Below are positions 32,719-40,905 of a stretch of DNA of 51,863 bases, piece by piece. This DNA comes from a bacterium (lineage in GTDB: Bacteria > Patescibacteriota > Minisyncoccia > JAUYLV01). The DNA lies in the NCBI GenBank assembly GCA_030649025.1, contig JAUSGO010000024.1, forward strand, positions 1 through 51,863. Reading direction: 5' to 3'. Numbering within the stretch: the stretch's first letter is position 1; each line of letters begins with the position of its first letter. Both the position numbers and the translations under genes were made by a program. The notes under the pieces were generated by a model, which did no database searches, was not told the DNA's origin, and saw nothing but the letters and a program-made list of their open reading frames with translations.

Positions 32719-32988
32719 GGCGGACAAACCCCGTAATTTCAATAAACCTTCCCCCGCTCCTAAACGGGGTACTTGATAAATACAATAAATAGGTGCATCA
32801 ATTAAGTACAAAGAGAGACCTTTGAAATTAAAGCTAATGTACTATAGAAAATAGGGTTTCGGCACAGCGGAAAGCGGCTTTTAAAATGGCTTTTTCCCGC
32901 TGCGTCGAATACTCACTGTTCGCGTAGCTCCTGCCATAACTTCGGCAGCAGATTCCATCTTCCCGAAAGGGAAAGAAAGAGGATTGCC
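32719..32988. other. Gene-free stretch after glmS with hairpins
   Basis: 270 bases without a convincing gene. A weak hairpin near 32755 (CCCCG/CGGGG) may end glmS. A second hairpin near 32868-32905 (CAGCGG with CCGCTG) has A/T-rich interior. The composition shifts to G+C-rich toward the orphan gene at 32989. Confidence 0.4.
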
Positions 32989-33678
32989 GTGGATGAGGCA
33001 ACCTTTAAGCAGGCCATAAACGCGCTCAACCTCTTCGACCAGTTGCATTTGTCGAAAGACAGAGGCGCACTGCAAGATCATTACGGAGCAGGGCTTCTTC
33101 CTGCTCTACTGAAAGTCCACCCTTCGAGAGTGAACCGGCATCTTTTCGAGCTTGCACTGCGCGGCGTCTCGGTCGCCGATCTTGCCGGTCCCCAGATCAT
33201 TTCCATCGACCGTTCCAAGGCTTTCGATCCGGCCGCTCTACTCGGCGCAGGCTGGACCATTTGGAAAGGACCGGCAGATGGCGATGGTTTGTCTGGTGCA
33301 AACGATGAAGACGAGCGTTCTTGCGCACTCACCGAAGCGGATCTCTCCAAGATTCTCTTCGCGGATGCACTCAAGGGCAAGGAAATGTTCATCACCGGCG
33401 AGGAGCGCGTCAAACGTCTTAAGAAAGCGGGGCATGTGCGCCTGGATGCCGGAATCTTCCAGTTCCTTTGGGAGAACAGGAATCGCATTCCAAAGAGCTG
33501 GGAGGAGAAGATCAATGGCAATATCCGCTACATCTTCTTTGACGGCACCATTCTTCGCGACCCGCTCGGCAACCGCTACGCATTGCATCTCTACTGCGGC
33601 GCTAGCCAGTGGGGTCGGGTCTACGACTGGCTCGGCAATAACCGGGGTGCCAGCAGTCCGTCCGTCGTGCTCGCCTAG
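32989..33678 (+). CDS. Orphan hypothetical protein, G+C-rich
   Basis: A 229-residue soluble protein starting at GTG, with AAGAGG 8 bases upstream. It reads like an alpha/beta protein with many Leu, Gly and Asp. Visible stretches include LKVHPSRVNRHLFELAL and a C-terminal strand region (NIRYIFFDGTILRDPLGNRY, RVYDWLGNNRG) rich in aromatic residues. No catalytic motif or membrane segment is seen, and I do not recognise the family. The codons are noticeably richer in C-ending triplets than those of its neighbours, which suggests recent acquisition. It is isolated between glmS and a convergent sugar nucleotidyltransferase and has its own terminator. Confidence 0.55.
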   Translation: MDEATFKQAINALNLFDQLHLSKDRGALQDHYGAGLLPALLKVHPSRVNRHLFELALRGVSVADLAGPQIISIDRSKAFDPAALLGAGWTIWKGPADGDGLSGANDEDERSCALTEADLSKILFADALKGKEMFITGEERVKRLKKAGHVRLDAGIFQFLWENRNRIPKSWEEKINGNIRYIFFDGTILRDPLGNRYALHLYCGASQWGRVYDWLGNNRGASSPSVVLA

Positions 33679-33708
33679 CTCTCTGAATTTTTTGCAAAAT
33701 ATCAAAAA

Positions 33709-33738
33709 GCTCCGCAGTATTGCGGAGCGGTTTTTTTA
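33709..33738 (+). terminator. Rho-independent terminator
   Basis: GCTCCGCA and TGCGGAGC around GTAT, followed by GG and seven T. It ends the orphan gene before the convergent nucleotidyltransferase. Confidence 0.88.
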
Positions 33739-33768
33739 ATATTTATGCAAGCACTTCTCATGGCAGAC

Positions 33769-35079
33769 CTACAGCGTGAATTCCGTCCGGATCATCCCTC
33801 GACCGTCTCTGTATTCAGTATGAAAGTTGTATAAATCTTTAGTTACGTCGAAACTTCCACCAATGAGACAGCCTCTGCCGATCTTCACTCCTGGCATGAA
33901 GTTGGCGAGCGTTGCGGTGCGCGATCCCTTTCCCATCACAATGCCAAAGTGTTTCAGACCGGTTGAGATTTTTTCTCCCCTCACAAAGCTTGTAATAGCC
34001 TTCCCATCAAAGCGCGAGTTGGAGATGTGCGTTCCGGCGCCAAGGTTGCAACCCTCGTCAATAATGGAATCAAGCACGCAGGCGTTGTGCAGTTTGGTGC
34101 CGTCGCAGATGATGCTGTTCTTCACTTCCGAGTGAGCGCCAATAACAACATTTCTGCCGATGTAGGAAGAGTCTCTTACGAGAGCAAAGTCTCCGATGCG
34201 AGCACCCTCGCGTATGACGCATGGCCCGCGTACCACGGCGCTTCGCGCGATGTAGACGGATTTCTCAATATGAACGGGCCCCTTAAGCGTTGCGCCCTCT
34301 TCAACATCAAAGGAATCCCGCATCTTTTGCTGAAGATTCTGCATAAGCAGGCGATTGAGTCCTAAAAGATGCCATGGGTATTTGAGCGTAGTCTCGGGAA
34401 TATTGTCGACGGGGACGCTCCAAACGGCGCACGTTTTCGCGTAAGCATCCAGGGCTTTTTCAAAACTTTGCGGACCTGAAGGCAGTGCCGCGAGTGTTTC
34501 AATGAATTCTTTCGTAAGCCGGTAAGCGCTCACGATTCTTCTCGGATGCGGTTCCGGCCAGACCATAGGTTTTTCAATGATGCTCTTGGCTTTCGAGATC
34601 ACACAGCCGACTTCCATCGTTTCAACGATACCGTACAGAGAAGGTGTGTCTGTTGGCGTTGTGGCGATGAGAACGCTTTCTTGGCTGCATTTACAACCCC
34701 CGACGACCCTTGCTTGGTCTTTCAGGGAGCCGATTAAAACATTAGCGTATATTTTATCCGCGGCAATGACATAGAACGCCTCTTCCGCAACATGCGCGGC
34801 CGCTTTGAGCAACGCGTCTCCCTGGCCGTCTGCCCGCTCCTGCGCGACAAAGACTACTTCCAGATCGACCGGGACTTCTTGCCGCATTCGCTCGACATCC
34901 CGGGGCTTTGCGGTGATAATAACTTTCCGAAAACCATTTTGCAAAAGTCCCCCCAGAGTCATCCGGAAAATGGTAGAGCCCTGGTATATGGGATAGAGCG
35001 TTTTGTGGCGGTCTTGCGCCAGCGGCCAGAAACGGGAACTGTCTCCCGATGCGAGTACAACCACCGTATTAGTACACAT
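33769..35079 (-). CDS. Sugar-1-phosphate nucleotidyltransferase with left-handed beta-helix (GlmU-like)
   Basis: A 436-residue protein. Residues 1-225 are an NTP-transferase domain (VVVLASGDSSRF, a variant of the usual GxGTRM loop, then HKTLYPI and QERADGQGDALL). Residues about 235-436 form hexapeptide repeats of a left-handed beta-helix (VYIARSAVVRGPCVIREGARIG), ending in a loop like the GlmU acetyltransferase active site region. It resembles bifunctional GlmU or archaeal Sugar-1-P NTase/acetyltransferases, which make UDP-GlcNAc. The first loop has lost the canonical Gly-rich pattern and Arg placement, so activity needs testing. AAGGAGG lies 7 bases before the start. GlmS nearby supports amino-sugar supply. 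Confidence 0.82.
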   Translation of the reverse strand: MCTNTVVVLASGDSSRFWPLAQDRHKTLYPIYQGSTIFRMTLGGLLQNGFRKVIITAKPRDVERMRQEVPVDLEVVFVAQERADGQGDALLKAAAHVAEEAFYVIAADKIYANVLIGSLKDQARVVGGCKCSQESVLIATTPTDTPSLYGIVETMEVGCVISKAKSIIEKPMVWPEPHPRRIVSAYRLTKEFIETLAALPSGPQSFEKALDAYAKTCAVWSVPVDNIPETTLKYPWHLLGLNRLLMQNLQQKMRDSFDVEEGATLKGPVHIEKSVYIARSAVVRGPCVIREGARIGDFALVRDSSYIGRNVVIGAHSEVKNSIICDGTKLHNACVLDSIIDEGCNLGAGTHISNSRFDGKAITSFVRGEKISTGLKHFGIVMGKGSRTATLANFMPGVKIGRGCLIGGSFDVTKDLYNFHTEYRDGRGMIRTEFTL

Positions 35080-35173
35080 TCGGCGCCTCCTTAAAGAGCC
35101 ATGCTCTCTTTGTGTTATACTGTCAAATAGCCTGTTTTAGACACTGAAGCATCATTCTATTTGCCAGTCAACT

Positions 35174-35848
35174 ATGGTGTTCGTATTCGATCTTGACCAT
35201 ACTTTGCTCGACACAGAAAAACTTCTGCGCTCTTATGTGCGGGATGCATTGCGTCCTTATGGCGTATCGTGGCAGATTTTCAAAAAAGCGCTTTCAAAGG
35301 ACAAAAGGCTTCGCTCTCGCCGCGGTTGCGCAACGCCCAGAACTATCTTCTCTTCGCTCTCCAGTATCACAAAAAGAACATATCCTATTTCATTGCAAAG
35401 GCAGTTGCTGAAGTATTTCCGAATCCATGCGCATAATTTTTTTTATCCGGATGTTTTTCGAATTCTGCCGACGCTTCACGGAAAAAAAATTCTGCTTACA
35501 AAGGGAAACCGCGTTATCCAGGCCTCCAAATTACAACACGCATCCGTTCGGTCGCTTTTCGATCGAATACAGGTAACCCCGCATGTCAAAGCAGGCCGTC
35601 TCAAGCGCATTGTCGCAACGTTTCCTCCAGGAGAGCGCATCATATTTATTGATGACTGGCACGAAGAGCATAAAGCGGCGCTTAAAGTCATGCCGCAACT
35701 TACAAGCGCGCACATGATACGGAGGGGACGCGACAGAAAGCGAGTTGCGCATAGGCGGTGTTTTATGGTACAAAATCTCAAACAGCTTAAGAGCTTGGTT
35801 ATCTCCATGAGCTTGCCGGAATATGCAGACAAAAAACATCGAAACTAA
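35174..35848 (+). CDS. HAD-family phosphatase-like protein
   Basis: About 224 residues. Motif I FDLDHTLLDT is at 5-14, with the nucleophile Asp5 and Asp7. Motif II may be LLTKGN near 107-112 (Thr), and motif IV FIDDWHEE near 157-164. The cap region (15-90) is helical and basic. The substrate is not readable. The C-terminal tail is basic and overlaps the start of yvcK by 26 bases, so the two are translationally linked. Reading frame and motif order support a real enzyme. Confidence 0.8.
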   Translation: MVFVFDLDHTLLDTEKLLRSYVRDALRPYGVSWQIFKKALSKDKRLRSRRGCATPRTIFSSLSSITKRTYPISLQRQLLKYFRIHAHNFFYPDVFRILPTLHGKKILLTKGNRVIQASKLQHASVRSLFDRIQVTPHVKAGRLKRIVATFPPGERIIFIDDWHEEHKAALKVMPQLTSAHMIRRGRDRKRVAHRRCFMVQNLKQLKSLVISMSLPEYADKKHRN

Positions 35849-36797
35849 AAAAAACATTGTGGTCATCGGCGGAGGAACCGGAACATATACGGTGCTTTCG
35901 GGTCTTAAAAAATATCCCAACGTATGGCCAACTGCCATCGTGACCATGGCCGATGATGGCGGATCTACCGGCGCGCTACGCACCAGCATGGGAGTCCTGC
36001 CGGGGGGCGATATCCGAAGAGCCTTGGTAGCGCTTTCCGAAGCCGAAGCGGAAGAATCTTTGCTTAAGCTTTTTAACTATCGCTTTCCTTCCGGCGCGGT
36101 CGAAGAGCATAGCTTCGGTAATTTATTTCTTGCTGCGCTCGAAAAAATCTACGGAGGATTCGATGATGCCGTTGATGAGGCATCGAAAATTTTGCGCGTG
36201 CGAGGCTCGGTTATTCCGGTAACGCTGGATAACGTGCGGCTGCACGCCCGCTACAAGGACGGCCTGGAGGTCCATGGCGAGACAAATATCGATATTCCCA
36301 AACATGATGCGAGCCTGCATATTGAAAAGGTATGGCTTGATCCGGCCGGCCGGCTTAATGCCAAGGCCCGCGACGCCATCACCCGGGCGCATCTTGTTGT
36401 GATAGGGCCCGGAGATCTGTACACGAGCATCGTGCCGAATCTTCTGGTAGAGGGGATGCGGGAAGCTTTGCGGGACACGAAAGCCCGGAAAGTATATATC
36501 GTGAATGTGATGACCAAGCGCGGAGAAACTCACGGATTTTTAGCGCATCATTTTGTGGAGGCCATTGAGCAGTATCTTGGGAAGGGGGTTCTGACGCATG
36601 TGCTCTACAACACTGCCGAACCGCATAAAGAGCATCTCGATCCGTATGAAAAGGAAGGAGCGGCATTTGTCCGGTGTGACGTATCTTGCCTGCCGCGCGA
36701 TGCCTACCACTGCGCTCCCCATGATGTTCTTGCCGAAGGTTCTCTTATTCGCCATGACCCGGATAAGCTGGCAAGGGCGCTGCTTTCGATTGTCTAG
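35823..36797 (+). CDS. yvcK: YvcK/CofD-family protein (UDP-sugar binding, cell-wall/gluconeogenesis factor)
   Basis: A 324-residue protein. The N-terminal nucleotide-binding loop is VVIGGGTGTYTVLSGL near 12-27, the signature MADDGGSTG near 42-50, then LPGGDIRRAL, ending with the NVMTKRGETHGF motif near 220-231. Bacillus YvcK binds UDP-GlcNAc and related sugars and is needed on gluconeogenic carbon sources for wall synthesis (family knowledge). Its presence near glmS and a GlmU-like gene fits that role. It overlaps the HAD gene upstream. Length and motifs are normal. Confidence 0.93.
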   Translation: MQTKNIETKKNIVVIGGGTGTYTVLSGLKKYPNVWPTAIVTMADDGGSTGALRTSMGVLPGGDIRRALVALSEAEAEESLLKLFNYRFPSGAVEEHSFGNLFLAALEKIYGGFDDAVDEASKILRVRGSVIPVTLDNVRLHARYKDGLEVHGETNIDIPKHDASLHIEKVWLDPAGRLNAKARDAITRAHLVVIGPGDLYTSIVPNLLVEGMREALRDTKARKVYIVNVMTKRGETHGFLAHHFVEAIEQYLGKGVLTHVLYNTAEPHKEHLDPYEKEGAAFVRCDVSCLPRDAYHCAPHDVLAEGSLIRHDPDKLARALLSIV

Positions 36798-36877
36798 GAC
36801 TTCGCCGGCGAGTTGACTTTTGGAAATCTCTGTTCTATGATGCCATCTTCATTCTTTGAAAATATTGGAGGCGCATC

Positions 36878-37678
36878 ATGCCCGAAGATGAGAAGGTCCG
36901 CGAGTGTGTAAGTCTCATCGTACATCCCAAGATCGATGAAGATTTTTTTGCCATCGGACATGTGTTGCTTTCCCGCTCTACATGTCTAAAGACCCAAACC
37001 GCCGCGCTGATTGTGCAGGACGGTAAGATCGTTTCCTATGGCTACAACATGTGCTGTCCGCAGGACCAGCTCTATGGCCTTCCGGTTGTTGAATGCCCCC
37101 GAATGCAGACGCAGACCGGTGCGGCTTATGAGCTATGCAAGCCAATCCATGCCGAGATCGTTGCGGTCATCAACGCGTTTGGCATCGGACACGTTGATCG
37201 AAAGACGTTGTGGCATTTCCCGGGATTTACCAATAAGCTCGCCGGTTACCGGGATTTTTTCAGGGGTAAAGCGATTTTGTATCTTCTGGGGCATTATTGG
37301 GCCTGCGAGGAATGTGTGGCGTTCTTGAAATACGTCGGCATCACAGAAATTAAATTTCACGACATGAGCGGCGGCGCGACGCTTCAGAAGTACCGGTCGC
37401 AGAATCTCACAGGATTGGAAAACGCCCTGGATGTCTCTGGATGCATTCTTAATGGCATCGTTTCGGTCGTAATTGAGTCTGGGCGCGTTGCAGAATTTTG
37501 TACGCGAAACAGCGTTGACAAAAAAGATGTTCATGAACTTTCGGTAGGGGAAAGCCCCAAGGAAGGCCATCTTTTGTTCATTCAGGTTGCGCATGGTACC
37601 GAGAAAGACCGTGTGACGGCGTTCGGAAAAGATGCTGTCGTGAAAGAAGCGCGCATTCTTCTCACAAAAACGGCTTAA
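36878..37678 (+). CDS. Cytidine/deoxycytidylate deaminase-fold protein with C-terminal extension
   Basis: A 266-residue protein. The zinc-deaminase signature is present: HAE in KPIHAEIVAV near 90-99 and CEEC in WACEECVAFLKYVG near 142-155. The residue before the first Cys is Ala rather than the usual Pro. This points to a (deoxy)nucleotide or base deaminase, possibly dCMP-like because of the CDA-fold length and Cys-rich insertion near 68-74. Residues about 165-266 form an unassigned second alpha/beta domain. GGAGG lies 8 bases before the start. A small terminator follows. The substrate is unknown. Confidence 0.7.
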   Translation: MPEDEKVRECVSLIVHPKIDEDFFAIGHVLLSRSTCLKTQTAALIVQDGKIVSYGYNMCCPQDQLYGLPVVECPRMQTQTGAAYELCKPIHAEIVAVINAFGIGHVDRKTLWHFPGFTNKLAGYRDFFRGKAILYLLGHYWACEECVAFLKYVGITEIKFHDMSGGATLQKYRSQNLTGLENALDVSGCILNGIVSVVIESGRVAEFCTRNSVDKKDVHELSVGESPKEGHLLFIQVAHGTEKDRVTAFGKDAVVKEARILLTKTA

Positions 37679-37687
37679 GAGCCAACT

Positions 37688-37712
37688 ACCCCTTCAGAGG
37701 GGTTTTTTAATT
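37688..37712 (+). terminator. Short rho-independent terminator
   Basis: ACCCC and GGGGT around TTCAGA, followed by TTTTT. It ends the deaminase gene 11 bases after its stop. Confidence 0.75.
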
Positions 37713-37747
37713 GTCGCAACGGGGAGAATGATATAGTATATAATGGT

Positions 37748-39103
37748 ATGCCAAACACCATACAATTTTGCGGAGGAGCGCGCCATGTGACGGGTGCCAA
37801 TTATCTTGTTACCATTGAAGGAAAAAAAATTCTGGTGGATTGCGGGATGTTCCAGGGATGCCATGACTGCGAAGGCCGGAATTTCAACAACTTTCCCTAT
37901 ATTCCCTCAAGTATTGACGCGCTCTTTATAACTCATGCGCACATTGACCACTCGGGTCGTATTCCTAAACTTGTCAAAAATGGTTTTCGCGGGAAGATTT
38001 TTTCCACGGCTCCGACGAAAGACTTTTCCGAAGTGCTTCTGCGGGACAGCATGCATATCATCGAGGAAGAGAACAAGAAGCGCGATCGTTCAATGCTGTT
38101 TGACGAAGGCGATCTCCAACAGGCGCTATCGCAATGGGAAGTGATGCCCTATAAGACCGCTGTAGATATGGGGGGAGGAGTTTCCGTTCAGCTCTATAAT
38201 GCCGGGCACATTCTTGGTTCGGCAATGGTAGAGATCCATGAGACGCGCAAAGGAGGCAAAACCATTCTTTTTACGGGAGATCTTGGAAATCCGCCATCCG
38301 CTTTTGTGCCCGATCCGGAGAAAATCACGCATACGGATATCCTGGTTATCGAGTCCGCGTACGGCAATCGTCTGCATCACGATAGCGCCGAACGCACAAT
38401 ATTGCTTGAGCGCGCGGTCGAGGATGTGGTGTCGCGCAAGGGAGTTCTTATGATACCTGCGTTTGCCATGGAACGGACGCAGGAACTTATTTTTGAGCTG
38501 AACGAGCTGGTGGAACACAAGCGCGTTCCCGTGCTTCCCGTCTTTGTGGATAGTCCTCTGGCAACCAACATCACGAAAGTATTCAAAAAATACCGCGCGT
38601 TCTATGACGGAAACGGACATGATTCCGGAGACGATGTGTTTTCGTTCCCCGGTCTGCGTTTCACCCAGAGCGTTGTGGAGTCGAGGGCCATCAACGATGT
38701 TCCTTCGCCGAAAGTCGTTATTGCGGGTTCGGGCATGTCCAACGCCGGGAGAATTTTGCATCACGAGCGACGCTATCTCTCCGATCCCAACAGCATCCTG
38801 CTCATTATCGGCTATCAGGTTGCGGGGTCTCTGGGAAGGAGACTGCTGGACGGAGAGAAGCAGGTGAAGATGTTCGGTGAAATGCTCGATGTTCGGTGCG
38901 AAGTTCGGCAAATTCAGGGGTATTCCGCACATGCCGATCAGAAGCAGTTGTTCGATTTTGTCGCAAGTCTCGAAAAGCCCGTTGAACGCGTGTTTGCGGT
39001 ACAAGGGGAGGAGCAGGCCGCACTTTCCCTGGTACAGCTTATTCGCGACCATCTGGGCATCGATGCGAAGGCGCCGATGTGGCAAGATGTGTATGGGATT
39101 TGA
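37748..39103 (+). CDS. Beta-CASP metallo-beta-lactamase ribonuclease (CPSF/Ysh1-like)
   Basis: A 451-residue protein. The metallo-beta-lactamase core has THAHIDHSG near 61-69 (zinc ligands), HILGSAMVEIHE and TGDLG, then ESAYGNR. The beta-CASP part has FVDSPLA near 268-274, SGMSNAGRILHH near 330-341 and QGYSAHAD near 388-395, giving motifs A-C. Family members are endo- or 5'-exoribonucleases of RNA decay. With RNase Y it gives the cell two main RNA-turnover enzymes. A TATAAT is four bases before the start, so leaderless transcription from the upstream TATAGT is plausible. About 260 bases of hairpin-rich DNA follow before its terminator. Confidence 0.93.
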   Translation: MPNTIQFCGGARHVTGANYLVTIEGKKILVDCGMFQGCHDCEGRNFNNFPYIPSSIDALFITHAHIDHSGRIPKLVKNGFRGKIFSTAPTKDFSEVLLRDSMHIIEEENKKRDRSMLFDEGDLQQALSQWEVMPYKTAVDMGGGVSVQLYNAGHILGSAMVEIHETRKGGKTILFTGDLGNPPSAFVPDPEKITHTDILVIESAYGNRLHHDSAERTILLERAVEDVVSRKGVLMIPAFAMERTQELIFELNELVEHKRVPVLPVFVDSPLATNITKVFKKYRAFYDGNGHDSGDDVFSFPGLRFTQSVVESRAINDVPSPKVVIAGSGMSNAGRILHHERRYLSDPNSILLIIGYQVAGSLGRRLLDGEKQVKMFGEMLDVRCEVRQIQGYSAHADQKQLFDFVASLEKPVERVFAVQGEEQAALSLVQLIRDHLGIDAKAPMWQDVYGI

Positions 39104-39150
39104 AGTTTTGCCGTGGACGGCTCGCGTATATTTCCCACCTCGTCATTTTT

Positions 39151-39219
39151 CTCCTCCTGGGTAGCCATCATTTTTCAGAAACACGGAAGCTACCCGCGAA
39201 ATGCTCCACTGGAGCATTT
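39151..39219 (-). repeat. Hairpin + pseudoknot element, copy 4
   Basis: Minus-strand order: hairpin 1 (39219-39211 with 39207-39199, loop AGT), stem a GGGTAGC (39195-39189) with GCTACCC (39165-39159), loop word TTTCTGAAAAATG, and AGGAGGAG after the 3' arm, able to pair with CTTCC beside stem a. The stem a bases differ from copy 1 with matched changes. It points back into the convergent nuclease gene; no minus-strand gene follows it. Confidence 0.7.
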
Positions 39220-39226
39220 TGCCCAA

Positions 39227-39343
39227 GGGAGGCGCACGTTTCAGCCCTCCCAAAGTTAAAGAATCGATCCCTCCCTTGAGTTCCGAAAAATTGACTCGCT
39301 GGGCAACATGGCTCGCTGACAGCAAAATTTCTGAAAAGGGAGG
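39227..39343. repeat. Nested inverted repeats, possible diverged opposite copy
   Basis: GGGAGG (39227-39232) pairs with CCTCCC (39246-39251). CCTCCCTT (39270-39277) pairs with AAGGGAGG (39336-39343), and a GAGT/ACTC hairpin lies inside. The right end reads AATTTCTGAAAAGGGAGGAAG, like the loop and tail of the element but on plus, so this may be a decayed copy facing copy 4. Confidence 0.45.
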
Positions 39344-39365
39344 AAGAATATAGGTAAACAAAAAA

Positions 39366-39394
39366 ACAACCCCGCTATGGCGGGGTCGTTTTTT
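39366..39394 (+). terminator. Rho-independent terminator of the beta-CASP gene
   Basis: CCCCGC and GCGGGG around TATG, with seven T after. It ends a transcript that would carry a 3' region of about 280 bases containing the hairpins above. Confidence 0.8.
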
Positions 39395-39473
39395 TATTTT
39401 ATCCCTTGCGTGGGAAAACACACGACGCTAGGATGCGGACAATTGCTATTGTGAAAATAAATTTTCTGGCGTA

Positions 39474-39612
39474 ATCTGTAGGCAATTGGTGCCGATGTAA
39501 AGAAATCGGCTCCAGGATATCTCCGAGGCGTACGCTCGTGGAGGGACCAACGTACCCATCATGAAAAAGTCCCGGGCATCCAAGTGTTAAAAGGAGCTAA
39601 TTGCCTACAGAT
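39474..39612 (+). ncRNA. Candidate multi-helix structured RNA before ruvB
   Basis: P1: ATCTGTAGGCAATT (39474-39487) pairs perfectly with 39599-39612. Inside are P2 (39488-39496 with 39505-39513, one mismatch), P3 (CTCCGAG 39521-39527 with CTC 39535-39537 and GGAG 39540-39543) and P4 (GGGAC 39543-39547 with GTCCC 39569-39573). AAGGAG (39591-39596) and a TTG start (39601) of a small ORF sit beside and inside P1. No Rfam class is recognised by eye. A candidate TTGTGA/TAATCT promoter (39449-39477) overlaps the left arm, which argues for caution. Confidence 0.45.
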
Positions 39613-39771
39613 GACGACAGAAAACATATTAAAGTGTCAAGTTTGGCATTTGTGAAAGCAATGTTTGCCAGAGGCCCTAGATCAGAGTGGGACGCGGAGA
39701 GAACAGTAGAGTTTAGCAGAAACTATGAAAAGTGTCAATGCTCCCACAAATCCATATCCCCAGGAGCTTGA
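39601..39771 (+). CDS. Candidate 56-aa ORF overlapping the ruvB start
   Basis: A small frame from TTG with AAGGAG 4 bases upstream. It reads [10 protein letters not shown], then [14 protein letters not shown] and [14 protein letters not shown], with a normal-looking mix of residues, and stops 47 bases inside ruvB in another frame. There is no homology I can name. Its start lies in the closing helix of the structured RNA candidate, so its translation could be folded shut. It could be a regulatory leader peptide coupled to ruvB, or only a chance frame. Confidence 0.35.
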   Translation: MPTDDDRKHIKVSSLAFVKAMFARGPRSEWDAERTVEFSRNYEKCQCSHKSISPGA

Positions 39772-40744
39772 CCGAGCGCTTGATCCAAGTTTGCGCCCAA
39801 AAACATTCGATCAATATGTCGGGCAGGAAAAGGTGAAGCAGAATCTCGAAATTTCCATTCATGCCGCAAAAAAACGGAAACAGCCCATTGAACACGTGCT
39901 GCTCTATGGGCCCGCCGGACTTGGTAAGACGACCCTTGCCTATCTTATTGCTCACGAAACCCATTCAAACCTGAAAGCGACGTCCGGCCCCGCCATAGAA
40001 AAAGTGGGGGACCTCGCTTCCATTCTTACAAATCTGGAGGAAGGCGATGTACTGTTCATTGACGAAGCGCACCGGCTGAATAAAACCATTGAAGAAGTGC
40101 TGTATCCGGCGATGGAAGATTATCGCATTGATATTTTGATCGGCAAAGGCCCTTCCGCGCGCACCCTGGCACTTGAAATTCCCCGTTTCACGCTGATTGC
40201 GGCAACCACGCGCATCGGACTTCTTTCCTCTCCTCTCCGAAGCCGTTTCGGCATGACGTTTCGCCTGGATTATTATAATAAAGAAGACATCAAGAAGATA
40301 TTGCGTAGGTCCGCCCAGATCCTTCAGGTGCACATTGACGAAGATGCGCTGGAGCAGATTGCAACCTGTTCGCGTTTTACTCCCCGGGTAGCCAATCGCC
40401 TGTTAAAGCGCATACGCGACTATGCGGACGTGAAGGCCGATGGGAATGTTTCCGGAGAAGTTGCTAAGGAATCTCTTTCCATGATGGAGGTTGATACGCA
40501 CGGACTTGAAGAAACGGACCGCATGATGTTGAGGGGTCTTATCGAGAAATTCGGCGGGGGACCCGTAGGGCTCAAGACTCTTGCGATTGCCTTGGGAGAA
40601 GAAGAGGATACGCTTGAAGATATTTACGAACCGTATCTTATGCAGCTTGGATTCATGGCCCGCACTCCGAGAGGCCGCGTTGCCACTCCGGCTGCCTATG
40701 CGCATCTGGGGTTGAAAGCTCCTAAGGGGAATGTGTTGTTGTGA
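39725..40744 (+). CDS. ruvB: Holliday junction branch-migration ATPase RuvB
   Basis: 339 residues, the standard length. The AAA+ core begins with [12 protein letters not shown] near 23-34, Walker [10 protein letters not shown] near 60-68, Walker B LFIDEAHR near 108-115, sensor 1 ATTRIG and the arginine finger region SPLRSRFG near 169-176. A C-terminal winged helix ends the protein. RuvB drives branch migration with RuvA and presents junctions to RuvC; neither partner gene is in the window. The start overlaps a small upstream ORF, and no strong ribosome binding site is seen, so coupling is possible. Confidence 0.97.
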   Translation: MKSVNAPTNPYPQELDRALDPSLRPKTFDQYVGQEKVKQNLEISIHAAKKRKQPIEHVLLYGPAGLGKTTLAYLIAHETHSNLKATSGPAIEKVGDLASILTNLEEGDVLFIDEAHRLNKTIEEVLYPAMEDYRIDILIGKGPSARTLALEIPRFTLIAATTRIGLLSSPLRSRFGMTFRLDYYNKEDIKKILRRSAQILQVHIDEDALEQIATCSRFTPRVANRLLKRIRDYADVKADGNVSGEVAKESLSMMEVDTHGLEETDRMMLRGLIEKFGGGPVGLKTLAIALGEEEDTLEDIYEPYLMQLGFMARTPRGRVATPAAYAHLGLKAPKGNVLL

Positions 40745-40749
40745 ATGTC

Positions 40750-40857
40750 CATGCCCGCCCAATGCTCCTGCGGGTACATGACGGGTTATTATTAACGAGA
40801 GCTTATCTCTTTGCTTATGTGCATCTTGTGCGCAGGGCAAAAATTTAGGCGGGCATG
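40750..40857. repeat. Inverted-repeat-bounded spacer after ruvB
   Basis: CATGCCCGCC (40750-40759) and its exact complement (40848-40857) enclose about 88 bases with a GAGA/TCTC hairpin inside. The words AAATTTAGGCGGG also occur within the ligase gene at 20.08 kb. It could be a ruvB 3' structure or a small non-autonomous element. No ORF is inside. Confidence 0.45.
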
Positions 40858-40870
40858 TTGATAACTTGTT

Positions 40871-40899
40871 TTGAGAAGATCCCCTTATACATGTATAGT
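40871..40899 (+). promoter_or_regulatory. Promoter of the 35-aa membrane ORF
   Basis: TTGAGA (40871-40876), a 17-base spacer and TATAGT (40894-40899). The predicted start coincides with the ATG at 40906. Confidence 0.6.
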
Positions 40900-40905
40900 A
40901 TAGGC

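Noticed and set aside
38126-39085. Minus-strand 319-aa frame
   Set aside because: It is opposite the beta-CASP nuclease, which has all catalytic motifs.
39474-39612. RNase P RNA or tmRNA
   Set aside because: GAAAAAGTCCCGGGC recalls an RNase P motif, but the candidate is only about 140 bases, the exact P4 words are missing, and no tRNA-like end is present for tmRNA.
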